Source: Holdemanella sp.
Lineage (GTDB): Bacteria > Bacillota_I > Bacilli_A > Erysipelotrichales > Erysipelotrichaceae
Assembly (NCBI GenBank): GCA_021442845.1
Contig: JABUSD010000175.1
Coordinates: 1-5,230 of the forward strand
DNA: 5,230 bases
Direction: 5' to 3'
Position 1 is the first letter of the stretch; every line of letters begins with the position of its first letter. This document shows, piece by piece, positions 1 to 5,230 of this stretch. Below the pieces are notes generated by a model, which made no database searches, had not been told where the DNA came from, and saw nothing but the letters and a program-made list of their open reading frames with translations. Both the position numbers and the translations under genes were made by a program.

Positions 1-18
1 TGATTGACTAGTCAATCA
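1..18. promoter_or_regulatory. Perfect 18-bp palindrome, operator-like
   Basis: TGATTGACTAGTCAATCA is fully self-complementary with no loop, which suits a dimeric repressor site better than a hairpin. The core TTGACTAGTCAA resembles sites of MarR-type regulators in general form; this is inference. It also contains TTGACT (4-9), which with a 17-base spacer precedes TATATG (27-32) on the plus strand, a weak promoter candidate. The palindrome touches the window edge and could extend further left. Confidence 0.5.
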
Positions 19-21
19 AAT

Positions 22-45
22 ACCCTTATATGTAATTATAAGGGT
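22..45. repeat. 9-bp inverted repeat (hairpin) ACCCTTATA / TATAAGGGT
   Basis: ACCCTTATA (22-30) and TATAAGGGT (37-45) are perfect inverted copies around a 6-base loop. Neither side is followed by a good T tract, so it is not a convincing terminator. It may be an operator half-site pair or an RNA hairpin in a leader. Its right arm overlaps a minus-strand TATAAT. Confidence 0.55.
35..40 (-). promoter_or_regulatory. Possible -10 box (TATAAT) for a gene left of the window
   Basis: The minus strand has an exact TATAAT here. No good -35 is found at 16-18 bases upstream; the best nearby TTG-starting hexamer (TTGGAG, 60-55) is only 14 bases away. If this is a promoter, transcription would start around 28 and run through the palindrome at 1-18. 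In AT-rich DNA a chance match is quite possible. Confidence 0.25.
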
Positions 46-77
46 GGCGACATTCTCCAATCTAAGTGACATCCCAT

Positions 78-110
78 AAAAAAAACTAGTAGACATTACA
101 TCTACTAGTT
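78..110 (-). terminator. Rho-independent terminator of the adhesin gene
   Basis: Read on the minus strand, AACTAGTAGA (110-101) pairs perfectly with TCTACTAGTT (93-84) across a 7-base loop, and a run of eight T (85-78) follows, overlapping the last two bases of the stem. It starts seven bases after the stop codon. The stem has only 3 GC pairs in 10, so its strength depends on the long T tract. There is no T run on the plus strand side, so it should work only in the gene's direction. Confidence 0.85.
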
Positions 111-117
111 AAGTGTT

Positions 118-3100
118 CTAAACTTTTCTTCTTTTAAGAATGAATGAAATACTAAATCCTAATGCAGCAATACTCATTAAGATAATCCATGAATAGAAAC
201 CAGTATTTATACCTGTATTTGGATTTTTAGGTTTATGTGTATTGGTTACGATATAACCATCTTGTGCATTACCTGTAATTGTAGTTGTATAACTCTTTAC
301 AGTATCTTCTTTGACTGTATACGCTTTATCTTTATCCAATTCAATGAATTCACCTTTCCATCCATTGTTTGCATCTAATACAAGTGTCTTACCTGTATCT
401 TTACCATCTGCATATAGATGAATGGTAATTTGATTTGGTCTTACCTTATCCATATTATTGGAATCATCCCATACTTTCTGCACAACAACCTTTGTCTTTT
501 TAGAAGAAGGATCTTCATATCTGTTTTCAAATAGAATACTATTGACATTGACTTTATTTAATATAAATTCAGCTTTGGCTTCTAATTCAAAGGCATCCAG
601 TTTACCAGAAACATGAACAATAACCGTATATACCTTTGTATCATAGATAATACCTGTAATATTTTCTTTTGTTTCTTTTACTGTATATGAATAATCACCC
701 ATTGCAGGATATACAGCTTTACCAAAATCAAAGTCATAGATAGTATCACTTGTAGGATTGATTTCTACCATGCTTTTTTCAAAGGCAGGAGCATTACCAA
801 TAGGATCTACCGTAAATGTAAAGGAATCCCCTTGTTTAAAGTCTCTACCATCTAGCGTCTTACGTGCATGTAATGTATATTCAGCGGCTAATGGAGAACC
901 AGGGCTATAGAAACCGGCATCCATATTCTCCCATTTATAGATAGTGCCTGGTACGATATCCTTCTTTTCAGGAAGTGTGATATTACTGATATCCGCAACT
1001 TTTACATATTGGATAAATCCTTCGGTTTCCTTCGCATCCGCTTTTGATGTATTGATTGTCGATACCGAACCATCACTCTGTTTTGTAGTTAGCTTATAGG
1101 TATTTTCAAGTGTAGTCGTGCCTGATGTAAAACGAACCACATATTCCCCTTCAGGAAGGTCTGTAAATTCATAATATCCATCTTTATCGGTATTTACCTG
1201 ACAAACTTTACCTTTTAGATTCACAAAAGGATCCTTACTGATTTCACCTTTTTCAACGCTATAAAGCGTTGCTTTTACACCCGGTAATACCTGTTCTGTA
1301 GACTGTCGGATACCATCCTGGTCCGTATCAATCCAAGTATGACCAGAAAGCATACGACCAATGCTCTGGCTGACACCACGGCTGCTAACTGGACCCACTG
1401 TAAATAGGTTTTCTAAGCTTGTACCAGCAATCATATTCACTGGAAGAATGGTTACCTTTGATTCCAATACCGCAGAAGGTAATAGCTTACCAACCGCACA
1501 CCATGCTGTTACATTATTAGGGAACTTGCTTAAATCATTTTCATGCACCCATACAATACCATTGACAGAATCAGGAGTACCATTTGTTGCACTTGTATCA
1601 ATAATCGAAGGATCAGCAAACTTACCATTATAATAATCAACCGATTTAATAGTTAACCCTTTTTTATCCGTTGTGTAATAGAATTCATATGTTTCTGGCG
1701 TATTACCAGCATATGTTATGGCATCAAAAGAGACTTTTTCAACAGTATAAGAACCAGACGATAAAGTAGGCATCGTATCCATCATAATCAAAGTATCAGA
1801 AGCATTGATAGGATCGGTATTGTTGACATGAATTGTATAGGATACCGGTTTACCATTTTCAGCACGTTCATCATCGGCTGTCTTTAAAAGACTAAGACTA
1901 CCTAACTTGATAATTCTAAGACCCGCTGTCGTAACATTATGATTTGTTGGATCTTTTGCTCTATGATCCAAAGCCCCTTCTATTGTTGCCTTGGTTTCAA
2001 ATTGCTGACCATCTTTTGTTTCTAAACCATTTAATGTAGCCGAATAGTGAATCTTACCAATTAACATTGATTCATCCACACCATAAGGTACATTTTTAAA
2101 GACAAATTCAAGCGTTGTCGAACCATCTGAATTATTCGTCACATTAACCTGATTACAATCAATACCCTTATACGTACCACCCTGCTGTAAATTAACCATA
2201 GGATTGTCAGCGTCTTCACTCATAGTACCATGCAATCCTAATTTTTCAGATGGAGTATAGATACCACCAATAACGGCATCATAGTTATAGATTAATCCTT
2301 TAGGAAGCGTATCTTTAACAGTTACTGTTGTATACCCAGCCTTTGGTGTTGTTGTATGAACTTCTAAACTTGGTTCTAAACGGAAATCAACAATAGTCTG
2401 ACCATTATCCATATCAAAAGTATATTTTTCTGTTCCAGAATCATTTGTCTGTTCGATATGTTTTATAATTGCTGTTGTATAAGGAACAATATAGATAGAA
2501 TCTCCTGTATGTCTACTGTTATTATGACCTCTTGCATAATATCCATCCTCATATTCAGATGGAGTATATTTACCAGCTGCTATATAGTTTTGCCACGAAG
2601 CATCCGTAACGGCTGTGGTATAAGCGGTTTTATCTTTATAAACACTAGGAATAACCGGGTCTGATGGATGTTCCATAGCATATTTATCGGTATCGGATTT
2701 CCACCATAAATTTGTCTTCACCACAGTAGGATATACAGTATCAATAGTCTTTGTATCATCGATAATCTGTACTGGAATACGCTGCAGTAATTGCGTTACA
2801 TTCTGTGAAGTTAATGTAATTTTTGTTGTCGCACGGAATTCCATTAGACAACCAACACAAGTCTTACCATCCTTCTGTAAAGCCTCTAGCGAATCATAAT
2901 ATTCCAGTTCATCAATCTTGATGGAATTCATACGATTAATATCATATGTACCACTAGGAAGAGCGGCATAATAATACGTCAGATCCCCATAGCCTTTTAT
3001 AGAATTAGAAGAACCATTAAGAATAACGGATTTATTCAAAGCTTCAATTCCTTCAGGATCAAAAAGAACTAAGGAATCCACGGCATACACATTATTTTCC

Positions 3101-5193
3101 GCATTTCCTTTTGTATCCCAGATAACTCCCCATTGGATATATCCAGTCTGTCCTGGCATACCTGTATCTTGTCCATCACTGCAATGGCTTAATGGATTGG
3201 CTAACGCAAGCCCATGCCAATCGGTATTAAAATTTTGTGCATATAGGATATAAGGGGTCGCTGTTCCTTTCGATGATAATGGGAAATTCTCATAAAGCTT
3301 ATCTTCACCAGCCTGTAAGACATCATCAACAACGTTATAGACAGTCTGTTCTCTATCTAAAGTATCTTTTGTAGTCTTACCCGATTTACCATATGCAATA
3401 AGATTCTTATCCAATACCGTCAAATGAACGGTACCATTTCCATACTTATCCACTAGATACTCATTATCTTTATAGGTTTCGGTAACCAGAAGCATTTTAC
3501 CCGTACTGAAAACCTTACGGTATTCTGGAATAGCACCTCCGCCTTTTGACAATTCTGGAAAATATGAATAATCCACTTTATAATCACTGATAGTAATGTT
3601 TAATGTATTTCCACTCTGTGATGCCGACCAGTTTCCACTGTTGTAACAACAAGTTTTAGCACCCGTTGTTTTTGTACTAAGTGGTTCATTCATCATATAG
3701 TTTAGGGAACCCGTTAAGTTAAAAGAACGTCCATCAAAATTACTTAAGTTTCTATCAGCATTATCATCGATAGACCATAGATAGGTATTTAAAGAAACAC
3801 TCGATGTATTTTTAGGCTCATATAGTGAATCCATATCAATCTGTAAAGAAATAGGTTTTCCATCTGGAAGTTCCATTCCCTTCATCTTCTTATCAGGATT
3901 GGCATTCTCCATGGAAATTGAAATCGAATACCCACGCATTACCCCTTTAAAAGAGGATCCTAAATTTCTATTCAAGGCATTTCCATTTCCACTTTCAAAG
4001 TCAAAGGAACCTACATAATCTTTATAAGCATCTTTTCGAATCACAACATTGAATTGAGGAGCCGAACTAACGGTAATTGTAGTTAATGGAATTTCAACAG
4101 CTTCTTTACGGTTATGTTCAGCACATACCTTGTCTTTATTAAAGACACCATTATCATATACATCATTATGATCCATCCATGTATAGGCTCTTGGTGTAAT
4201 CGTCTCCCCATTGACCATCGCATTGACAAGAATAGTCAAAGTCACATTGGCATCAATACAAGGGAATGCATTCTGTGCAGTCTGACCTATAACATCCAGA
4301 TTACGAACACAAGTCAATACCTGTGTACTTGTATTATCAATGTTTTCTGTTGTCAAATTCCATGCATAACCAGCGGCTTCACTCATCCATACCATAGCTT
4401 CTGTATCAAATGTAGCCTGCTCTTTTGTATAAGGAAGTTCAAAGCGATACCAGATATTTCCTTCTTTATAACCAACACCACTTGTATAGCTTTCTGAACT
4501 TACTTTTAAAGTATATGTAAAACTATCAAAAGAACGGACAATCTGATCATCCGGACTTGTATCATTCCCTGCTTTATCTACAGTATCAAAAGGAGCTGTA
4601 CCTGTAACAAGATTTTTTACATCACCATGAATAATATATTCATCATCGGTTGTTAAATGATCTTTAACTTCATTCTTGGATGTAATTTTAAAATCACTCG
4701 TTGCCGTTACATAATTATCATTCACAATAACAGGTGTTGTACCATCCGCTTCAAATGCCTGATAGATAACTTCAAAAACAACATCCGATGTTTTTGTATC
4801 AATTTCAGATGTAACACCATCCCATGTATAATCCGTATCTTCAACAGATTTATCCACATTAAATTTTTTAATGGAAACAACCTTCACAACACAACCACTC
4901 TGTGTTGTTACATCGTTACTAGAATCATCCGTTACAAGCAAAGAAACACCACTCATCACATCACAAGAACTATTCTTATTCACATTCTGGCTTCCTACAC
5001 CTTGAATCGTATAGGTATAGGTAGGTGTTGTTGTTTTTGCATTCGATGGTTCTTCTTCTGTTTGCGTAGGCATTTCAATTTCCTGTATCTCTTCAATTAC
5101 AGGTTCTTCCACTTCTTCTGCAAAAGAAGATACTGGTATAGCATTGAAAACCATACCAAACGCTAACATCATTGAAATCAGCTTTCTTTTCAT
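118..5193 (-). CDS. Large LPXTG-like (NPNTG) cell-wall-anchored adhesin with DUF11-like, SdrD B-like, FctA and CnaB modules
   Basis: The protein is 1691 residues, complete from ATG to TAG with no frameshift. It is predicted to be exported, cleaved after Ala25 and covalently attached to peptidoglycan by a sortase, acting outside the cell as an adhesin or pilus-tip-like protein. Modules in order: signal peptide 1-25, acidic linker 26-55, Ig-like module 61-172, unassigned beta-rich head 213-933, two DUF11-like modules 934-1270, SdrD B-like module 1279-1430, FctA-type pilin module 1437-1560, CnaB module 1566-1655, sorting signal 1657-1691. Two Lys-Glu-Asn isopeptide triads are readable (K1445/E1507/N1557 and K1573/E1629/N1651). 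The start is supported by AAAGGAG seven bases upstream and an immediate signal peptide. A terminator follows the stop at once, so this gene ends its transcript. No sortase gene is in the window. Thirteen cysteines are unusual for this class. No von Willebrand A domain or pilin-backbone YPK motif was seen, so a backbone pilin is less likely. Surface anchoring is well supported; the ligand is unknown. Confidence 0.95.
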   Translation of the reverse strand: MKRKLISMMLAFGMVFNAIPVSSFAEEVEEPVIEEIQEIEMPTQTEEEPSNAKTTTPTYTYTIQGVGSQNVNKNSSCDVMSGVSLLVTDDSSNDVTTQSGCVVKVVSIKKFNVDKSVEDTDYTWDGVTSEIDTKTSDVVFEVIYQAFEADGTTPVIVNDNYVTATSDFKITSKNEVKDHLTTDDEYIIHGDVKNLVTGTAPFDTVDKAGNDTSPDDQIVRSFDSFTYTLKVSSESYTSGVGYKEGNIWYRFELPYTKEQATFDTEAMVWMSEAAGYAWNLTTENIDNTSTQVLTCVRNLDVIGQTAQNAFPCIDANVTLTILVNAMVNGETITPRAYTWMDHNDVYDNGVFNKDKVCAEHNRKEAVEIPLTTITVSSAPQFNVVIRKDAYKDYVGSFDFESGNGNALNRNLGSSFKGVMRGYSISISMENANPDKKMKGMELPDGKPISLQIDMDSLYEPKNTSSVSLNTYLWSIDDNADRNLSNFDGRSFNLTGSLNYMMNEPLSTKTTGAKTCCYNSGNWSASQSGNTLNITISDYKVDYSYFPELSKGGGAIPEYRKVFSTGKMLLVTETYKDNEYLVDKYGNGTVHLTVLDKNLIAYGKSGKTTKDTLDREQTVYNVVDDVLQAGEDKLYENFPLSSKGTATPYILYAQNFNTDWHGLALANPLSHCSDGQDTGMPGQTGYIQWGVIWDTKGNAENNVYAVDSLVLFDPEGIEALNKSVILNGSSNSIKGYGDLTYYYAALPSGTYDINRMNSIKIDELEYYDSLEALQKDGKTCVGCLMEFRATTKITLTSQNVTQLLQRIPVQIIDDTKTIDTVYPTVVKTNLWWKSDTDKYAMEHPSDPVIPSVYKDKTAYTTAVTDASWQNYIAAGKYTPSEYEDGYYARGHNNSRHTGDSIYIVPYTTAIIKHIEQTNDSGTEKYTFDMDNGQTIVDFRLEPSLEVHTTTPKAGYTTVTVKDTLPKGLIYNYDAVIGGIYTPSEKLGLHGTMSEDADNPMVNLQQGGTYKGIDCNQVNVTNNSDGSTTLEFVFKNVPYGVDESMLIGKIHYSATLNGLETKDGQQFETKATIEGALDHRAKDPTNHNVTTAGLRIIKLGSLSLLKTADDERAENGKPVSYTIHVNNTDPINASDTLIMMDTMPTLSSGSYTVEKVSFDAITYAGNTPETYEFYYTTDKKGLTIKSVDYYNGKFADPSIIDTSATNGTPDSVNGIVWVHENDLSKFPNNVTAWCAVGKLLPSAVLESKVTILPVNMIAGTSLENLFTVGPVSSRGVSQSIGRMLSGHTWIDTDQDGIRQSTEQVLPGVKATLYSVEKGEISKDPFVNLKGKVCQVNTDKDGYYEFTDLPEGEYVVRFTSGTTTLENTYKLTTKQSDGSVSTINTSKADAKETEGFIQYVKVADISNITLPEKKDIVPGTIYKWENMDAGFYSPGSPLAAEYTLHARKTLDGRDFKQGDSFTFTVDPIGNAPAFEKSMVEINPTSDTIYDFDFGKAVYPAMGDYSYTVKETKENITGIIYDTKVYTVIVHVSGKLDAFELEAKAEFILNKVNVNSILFENRYEDPSSKKTKVVVQKVWDDSNNMDKVRPNQITIHLYADGKDTGKTLVLDANNGWKGEFIELDKDKAYTVKEDTVKSYTTTITGNAQDGYIVTNTHKPKNPNTGINTGFYSWIILMSIAALGFSISFILKRRKV
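121..225 (-). other. Cell-wall sorting signal NPNTG + membrane helix + KRRK tail (residues 1657-1691)
   Basis: NPNTG lies at residues 1657-1661 (bases 211-225), followed by a hydrophobic helix (about 1666-1686) and the basic tail KRRKV. This is the three-part sorting signal of sortase substrates, with cleavage expected between T1660 and G1661. The first position is Asn instead of Leu. The final Gly resembles class A substrates, whereas the Asn-Pro start recalls class B motifs. Which sortase acts on it is not known from this window. Confidence 0.88.
229..498 (-). other. CnaB (B-type) module with intact isopeptide triad (residues ~1566-1655)
   Basis: Residues 1568-1654 give the standard CnaB pattern: VVVQKVWDD (1569-1577), RPNQITIHLYADG (1585-1597), GWKGEFIELD (1611-1620), YTVKED (1625-1630) and YIVTNTH (1647-1653). 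Expected bond partners K1573 and N1651 and acid E1629 are all present. It is the membrane-proximal stalk domain, immediately before the sorting motif, the usual place for CnaB domains in Firmicute adhesins and minor pilins. Confidence 0.92.
514..885 (-). other. FctA/Spy0128-type pilin isopeptide module (residues ~1437-1560)
   Basis: The chain runs LHARKTLDGRDFKQGDSFTF (1441-1460), then GDYSYTVKE (1499-1507), then YD-x-x-x-Y (1517-1522), and ends ILFENRY (1553-1559). This matches the streptococcal pilin isopeptide linkage repeat (FctA, structure Spy0128): K-x-L-x-G-R, F-x-F, G-x-Y-x-Y-x-V-x-E, F-x-N-x-Y. By analogy K1445 and N1557 should form the intramolecular isopeptide bond with E1507 as catalytic acid. 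All three are present, so cross-linking is expected. The module sits between the SdrD B-like and CnaB modules as part of the stalk. Confidence 0.85.
898..1359 (-). other. SdrD B-like module with EF-hand-type calcium loop (residues ~1279-1432)
   Basis: The segment starting GRMLSGHTWIDTDQDGIR follows the SdrD B-like pattern (G-x-x-W-x-D-x-x-x-D-G-x-x-x-x-x-E, then G-V-x-x-x-L). A second half contains NTDKDGYYEFTDLPEGEYVV (1334-1353), the typical D-x-x-G-x-Y-x-F-x-x-L-x-x-G-x-Y ending. Residues 1289-1300 form a full 12-residue EF-hand-like loop with D1289, D1291, D1293, G1294 and E1300. In the Sdr family these modules bind calcium and become rigid. The core ends near 1358. The following region to about 1432 has an insertion and then the closing YKWENMDAGFY segment, as in longer family members. 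Confidence 0.8.
1384..1902 (-). other. DUF11-like module B (residues ~1098-1270)
   Basis: This module opens with a Lys strand (LSLLKTADD, 1100-1108), then GKPVSYTIHVNNT (1114-1126) and LIMMDTMP (1135-1142). That is the usual order K, then GxxVxYTIxVxNT, then hydrophobic-x-D-x-x-P, of DUF11-type repeats. It is longer than a typical repeat because of an insertion near 1160-1225. Such repeats build rigid stalks of Gram-positive surface proteins and sometimes contain isopeptide bonds. K1104 could be the lysine partner, but no clear Asn partner can be picked by eye. Cys1232 lies in the late part. Confidence 0.6.
1903..2394 (-). other. DUF11-like module A (residues ~934-1097)
   Basis: The stretch around residues 952-967 (GYTTVTVKDTLPKGL) carries the V-x-D-x-L-P-x-G-L signature that ends the first half of DUF11-type repeats of bacterial surface proteins. 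Later strands include TTLEFVFKNVP (1026-1036) and IGKIHYSATL (1045-1054). The N-terminal boundary is uncertain because the normal opening strand with GxxVxYTI is not clear. It directly precedes a more typical DUF11-like module, so the two form a tandem stalk. One cysteine (C1013) is present. Confidence 0.5.
2395..4557 (-). other. Beta-rich N-terminal head of unassigned fold (residues ~213-933)
   Basis: About 720 residues of alternating hydrophobic/polar strands, rich in Thr, Ser, Asn, Asp and aromatics, with no strong match to a named domain that I can recognise. There are probably several subdomains. Breaks seem to fall near 375-380 (after the ITVSSAP segment), near 595-600, and near 720 and 811. 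This region holds nine of the thirteen cysteines: C295, C312, C357, the vicinal pair C515-C516, C671, C779 and C782 (a CVGC motif), together with several Trp-rich patches (W828, W830, W831 and W867). Its position at the distal end of a cross-linked stalk suggests that it carries the binding activity, which is inference. No VWA MIDAS motif (DxSxS) was seen. Confidence 0.5.
4678..5013 (-). other. Ig-like module resembling DUF5011 (residues ~61-172)
   Basis: Residues 61-172 follow the pattern of bacterial surface Ig-like domains of the DUF5011 sort: a short strand with G-x-x-x-V, then SGVSLLVTDD (81-90), then DVTTQSG (94-100), ending with strands such as FEVIYQAFEADG (140-151), which resembles the usual YxVxYxAxDxxG ending. 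Cys77 and Cys101 flank the GVS/DVT block and could form a disulfide. The family name is assigned by eye and is tentative. Such domains usually act as spacers or weak carbohydrate-contact modules. Confidence 0.4.
5029..5118 (-). other. Acidic Glu/Pro/Thr-rich linker (residues 26-55)
   Basis: Just after the predicted cleavage site the chain is rich in Glu, with Pro and then Thr (residues 26-57), and has no sign of a folded core. It is probably a flexible, negatively charged N-terminal spacer on the mature protein. It has low complexity but no exact repeat. Confidence 0.6.
5119..5193 (-). other. Sec signal peptide (residues 1-25)
   Basis: The N terminus has a basic n-region (KRK at 2-4), a hydrophobic core (about 5-21) and an SSFA|EE cleavage site after Ala25, matching the A/S-x-A rule for signal peptidase I. 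The mature protein starts with a Glu-rich stretch. There is no lipobox Cys and no YSIRK-G/S motif. This agrees with the sorting signal at the other end of the protein. Confidence 0.9.
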
Positions 5194-5200
5194 AATTCCT

Positions 5201-5207
5201 CTCCTTT
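5201..5207 (-). promoter_or_regulatory. Shine-Dalgarno AAAGGAG for the adhesin gene
   Basis: On the minus strand AAAGGAG is followed by seven bases (AGGAATT) and then ATG at 5193. This is a strong, well-spaced Firmicute ribosome binding site and fixes the start codon. The remaining leader to 5230 is AT-rich and shows no convincing -35/-10 pair, so the promoter probably lies outside the window. Confidence 0.88.
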
Positions 5208-5230
5208 AATAACCATAAAACTACTAAAAA

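Noticed and set aside
22..45. Hairpin as a second, back-up terminator of the adhesin gene or of a convergent gene
   Set aside because: No run of T follows the stem on either strand, and the adhesin already has a good terminator at 78-110.
38..51. T-box-like AAGGGTGG sequence on the plus strand
   Set aside because: The T-box core continues as AGGGTGGNACCGCG. Here it continues CGACATT, no leader stems are present, and no plus-strand gene follows.
1361..1633. 90-codon open stretch on the plus strand
   Set aside because: Antisense to DUF11-like module B, which has a clear family pattern. No independent support.
2554..2568. Peptide YTPSE occurring twice (residues 876-880 and 979-983) as a possible internal repeat
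   Set aside because: Sequences on either side do not align, so it is a chance short match and not a domain duplication.
2458..2664. 68-codon open stretch on the plus strand
   Set aside because: Short antisense shadow with Cys/Ile-rich composition and no protein-like motif.
4114..4497. 127-codon open stretch on the plus strand
   Set aside because: Antisense shadow of the adhesin head with abnormal composition (many Ile, Cys, Ser) and no recognisable domain.
4657..5166. 169-codon open stretch on the plus strand, antisense to the signal peptide and Ig-like region
   Set aside because: It is very rich in Ile, Cys, Arg and Asn, as expected from reading Asp/Asn/Val/Thr codons backwards. It lies fully inside a well-supported gene and has no recognisable domain.
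5194..5230. Promoter for the adhesin in the visible leader
   Set aside because: Only 37 AT-rich bases are available. TATGGT-like hexamers occur, but no -35 partner fits inside the window.

Overview
The window is almost entirely one gene. A single 1691-codon ORF on the minus strand (5193 down to 118) encodes a secreted, sortase-anchored surface protein of roughly 185 kDa by length. It is flanked by 117 bases of intergenic DNA downstream and 37 bases of leader upstream. The AT-rich composition, the strong AAAGGAG Shine-Dalgarno, the Gram-positive signal peptide and the C-terminal cell-wall sorting signal point to a low-GC Firmicute. The domain style, with many isopeptide-type modules and a noncanonical NPNTG anchor, would suit a gut or oral Erysipelotrichia or Clostridia relative. 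That lineage guess is inference and cannot be fixed from this sequence alone.

Protein layout from N to C terminus: signal peptide (1-25); acidic Glu/Thr-rich linker (26-55); an Ig-like module resembling DUF5011 (about 61-172); a long beta-rich head of no securely recognised fold (about 213-933) that carries most of the cysteines; two DUF11-like modules (about 934-1097 and 1098-1270); an SdrD B-like module with an EF-hand-type calcium loop (about 1279-1430); an FctA/Spy0128-type pilin module (about 1437-1560) with a complete Lys-Glu-Asn isopeptide triad; a CnaB module (about 1566-1655) with a second complete triad; then NPNTG, a membrane helix and a KRRK tail. The architecture reads as a binding head on a cross-linked stalk fixed to the peptidoglycan. 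The ligand is unknown.

Downstream of the stop codon, a 10-bp stem with a T8 tract forms an intrinsic terminator for this gene. Beyond it lie a 9-bp hairpin that contains a minus-strand TATAAT and, at the window edge, a perfect 18-bp palindrome that looks like a repressor operator. Both probably belong to the control region of a gene outside the window. No RNA gene, mobile element, CRISPR array or second credible coding region is visible. There is no clear new multi-gene system here. The most interesting material is the unassigned cysteine-containing head, the unusual sorting motif and the palindromic element at the left edge.
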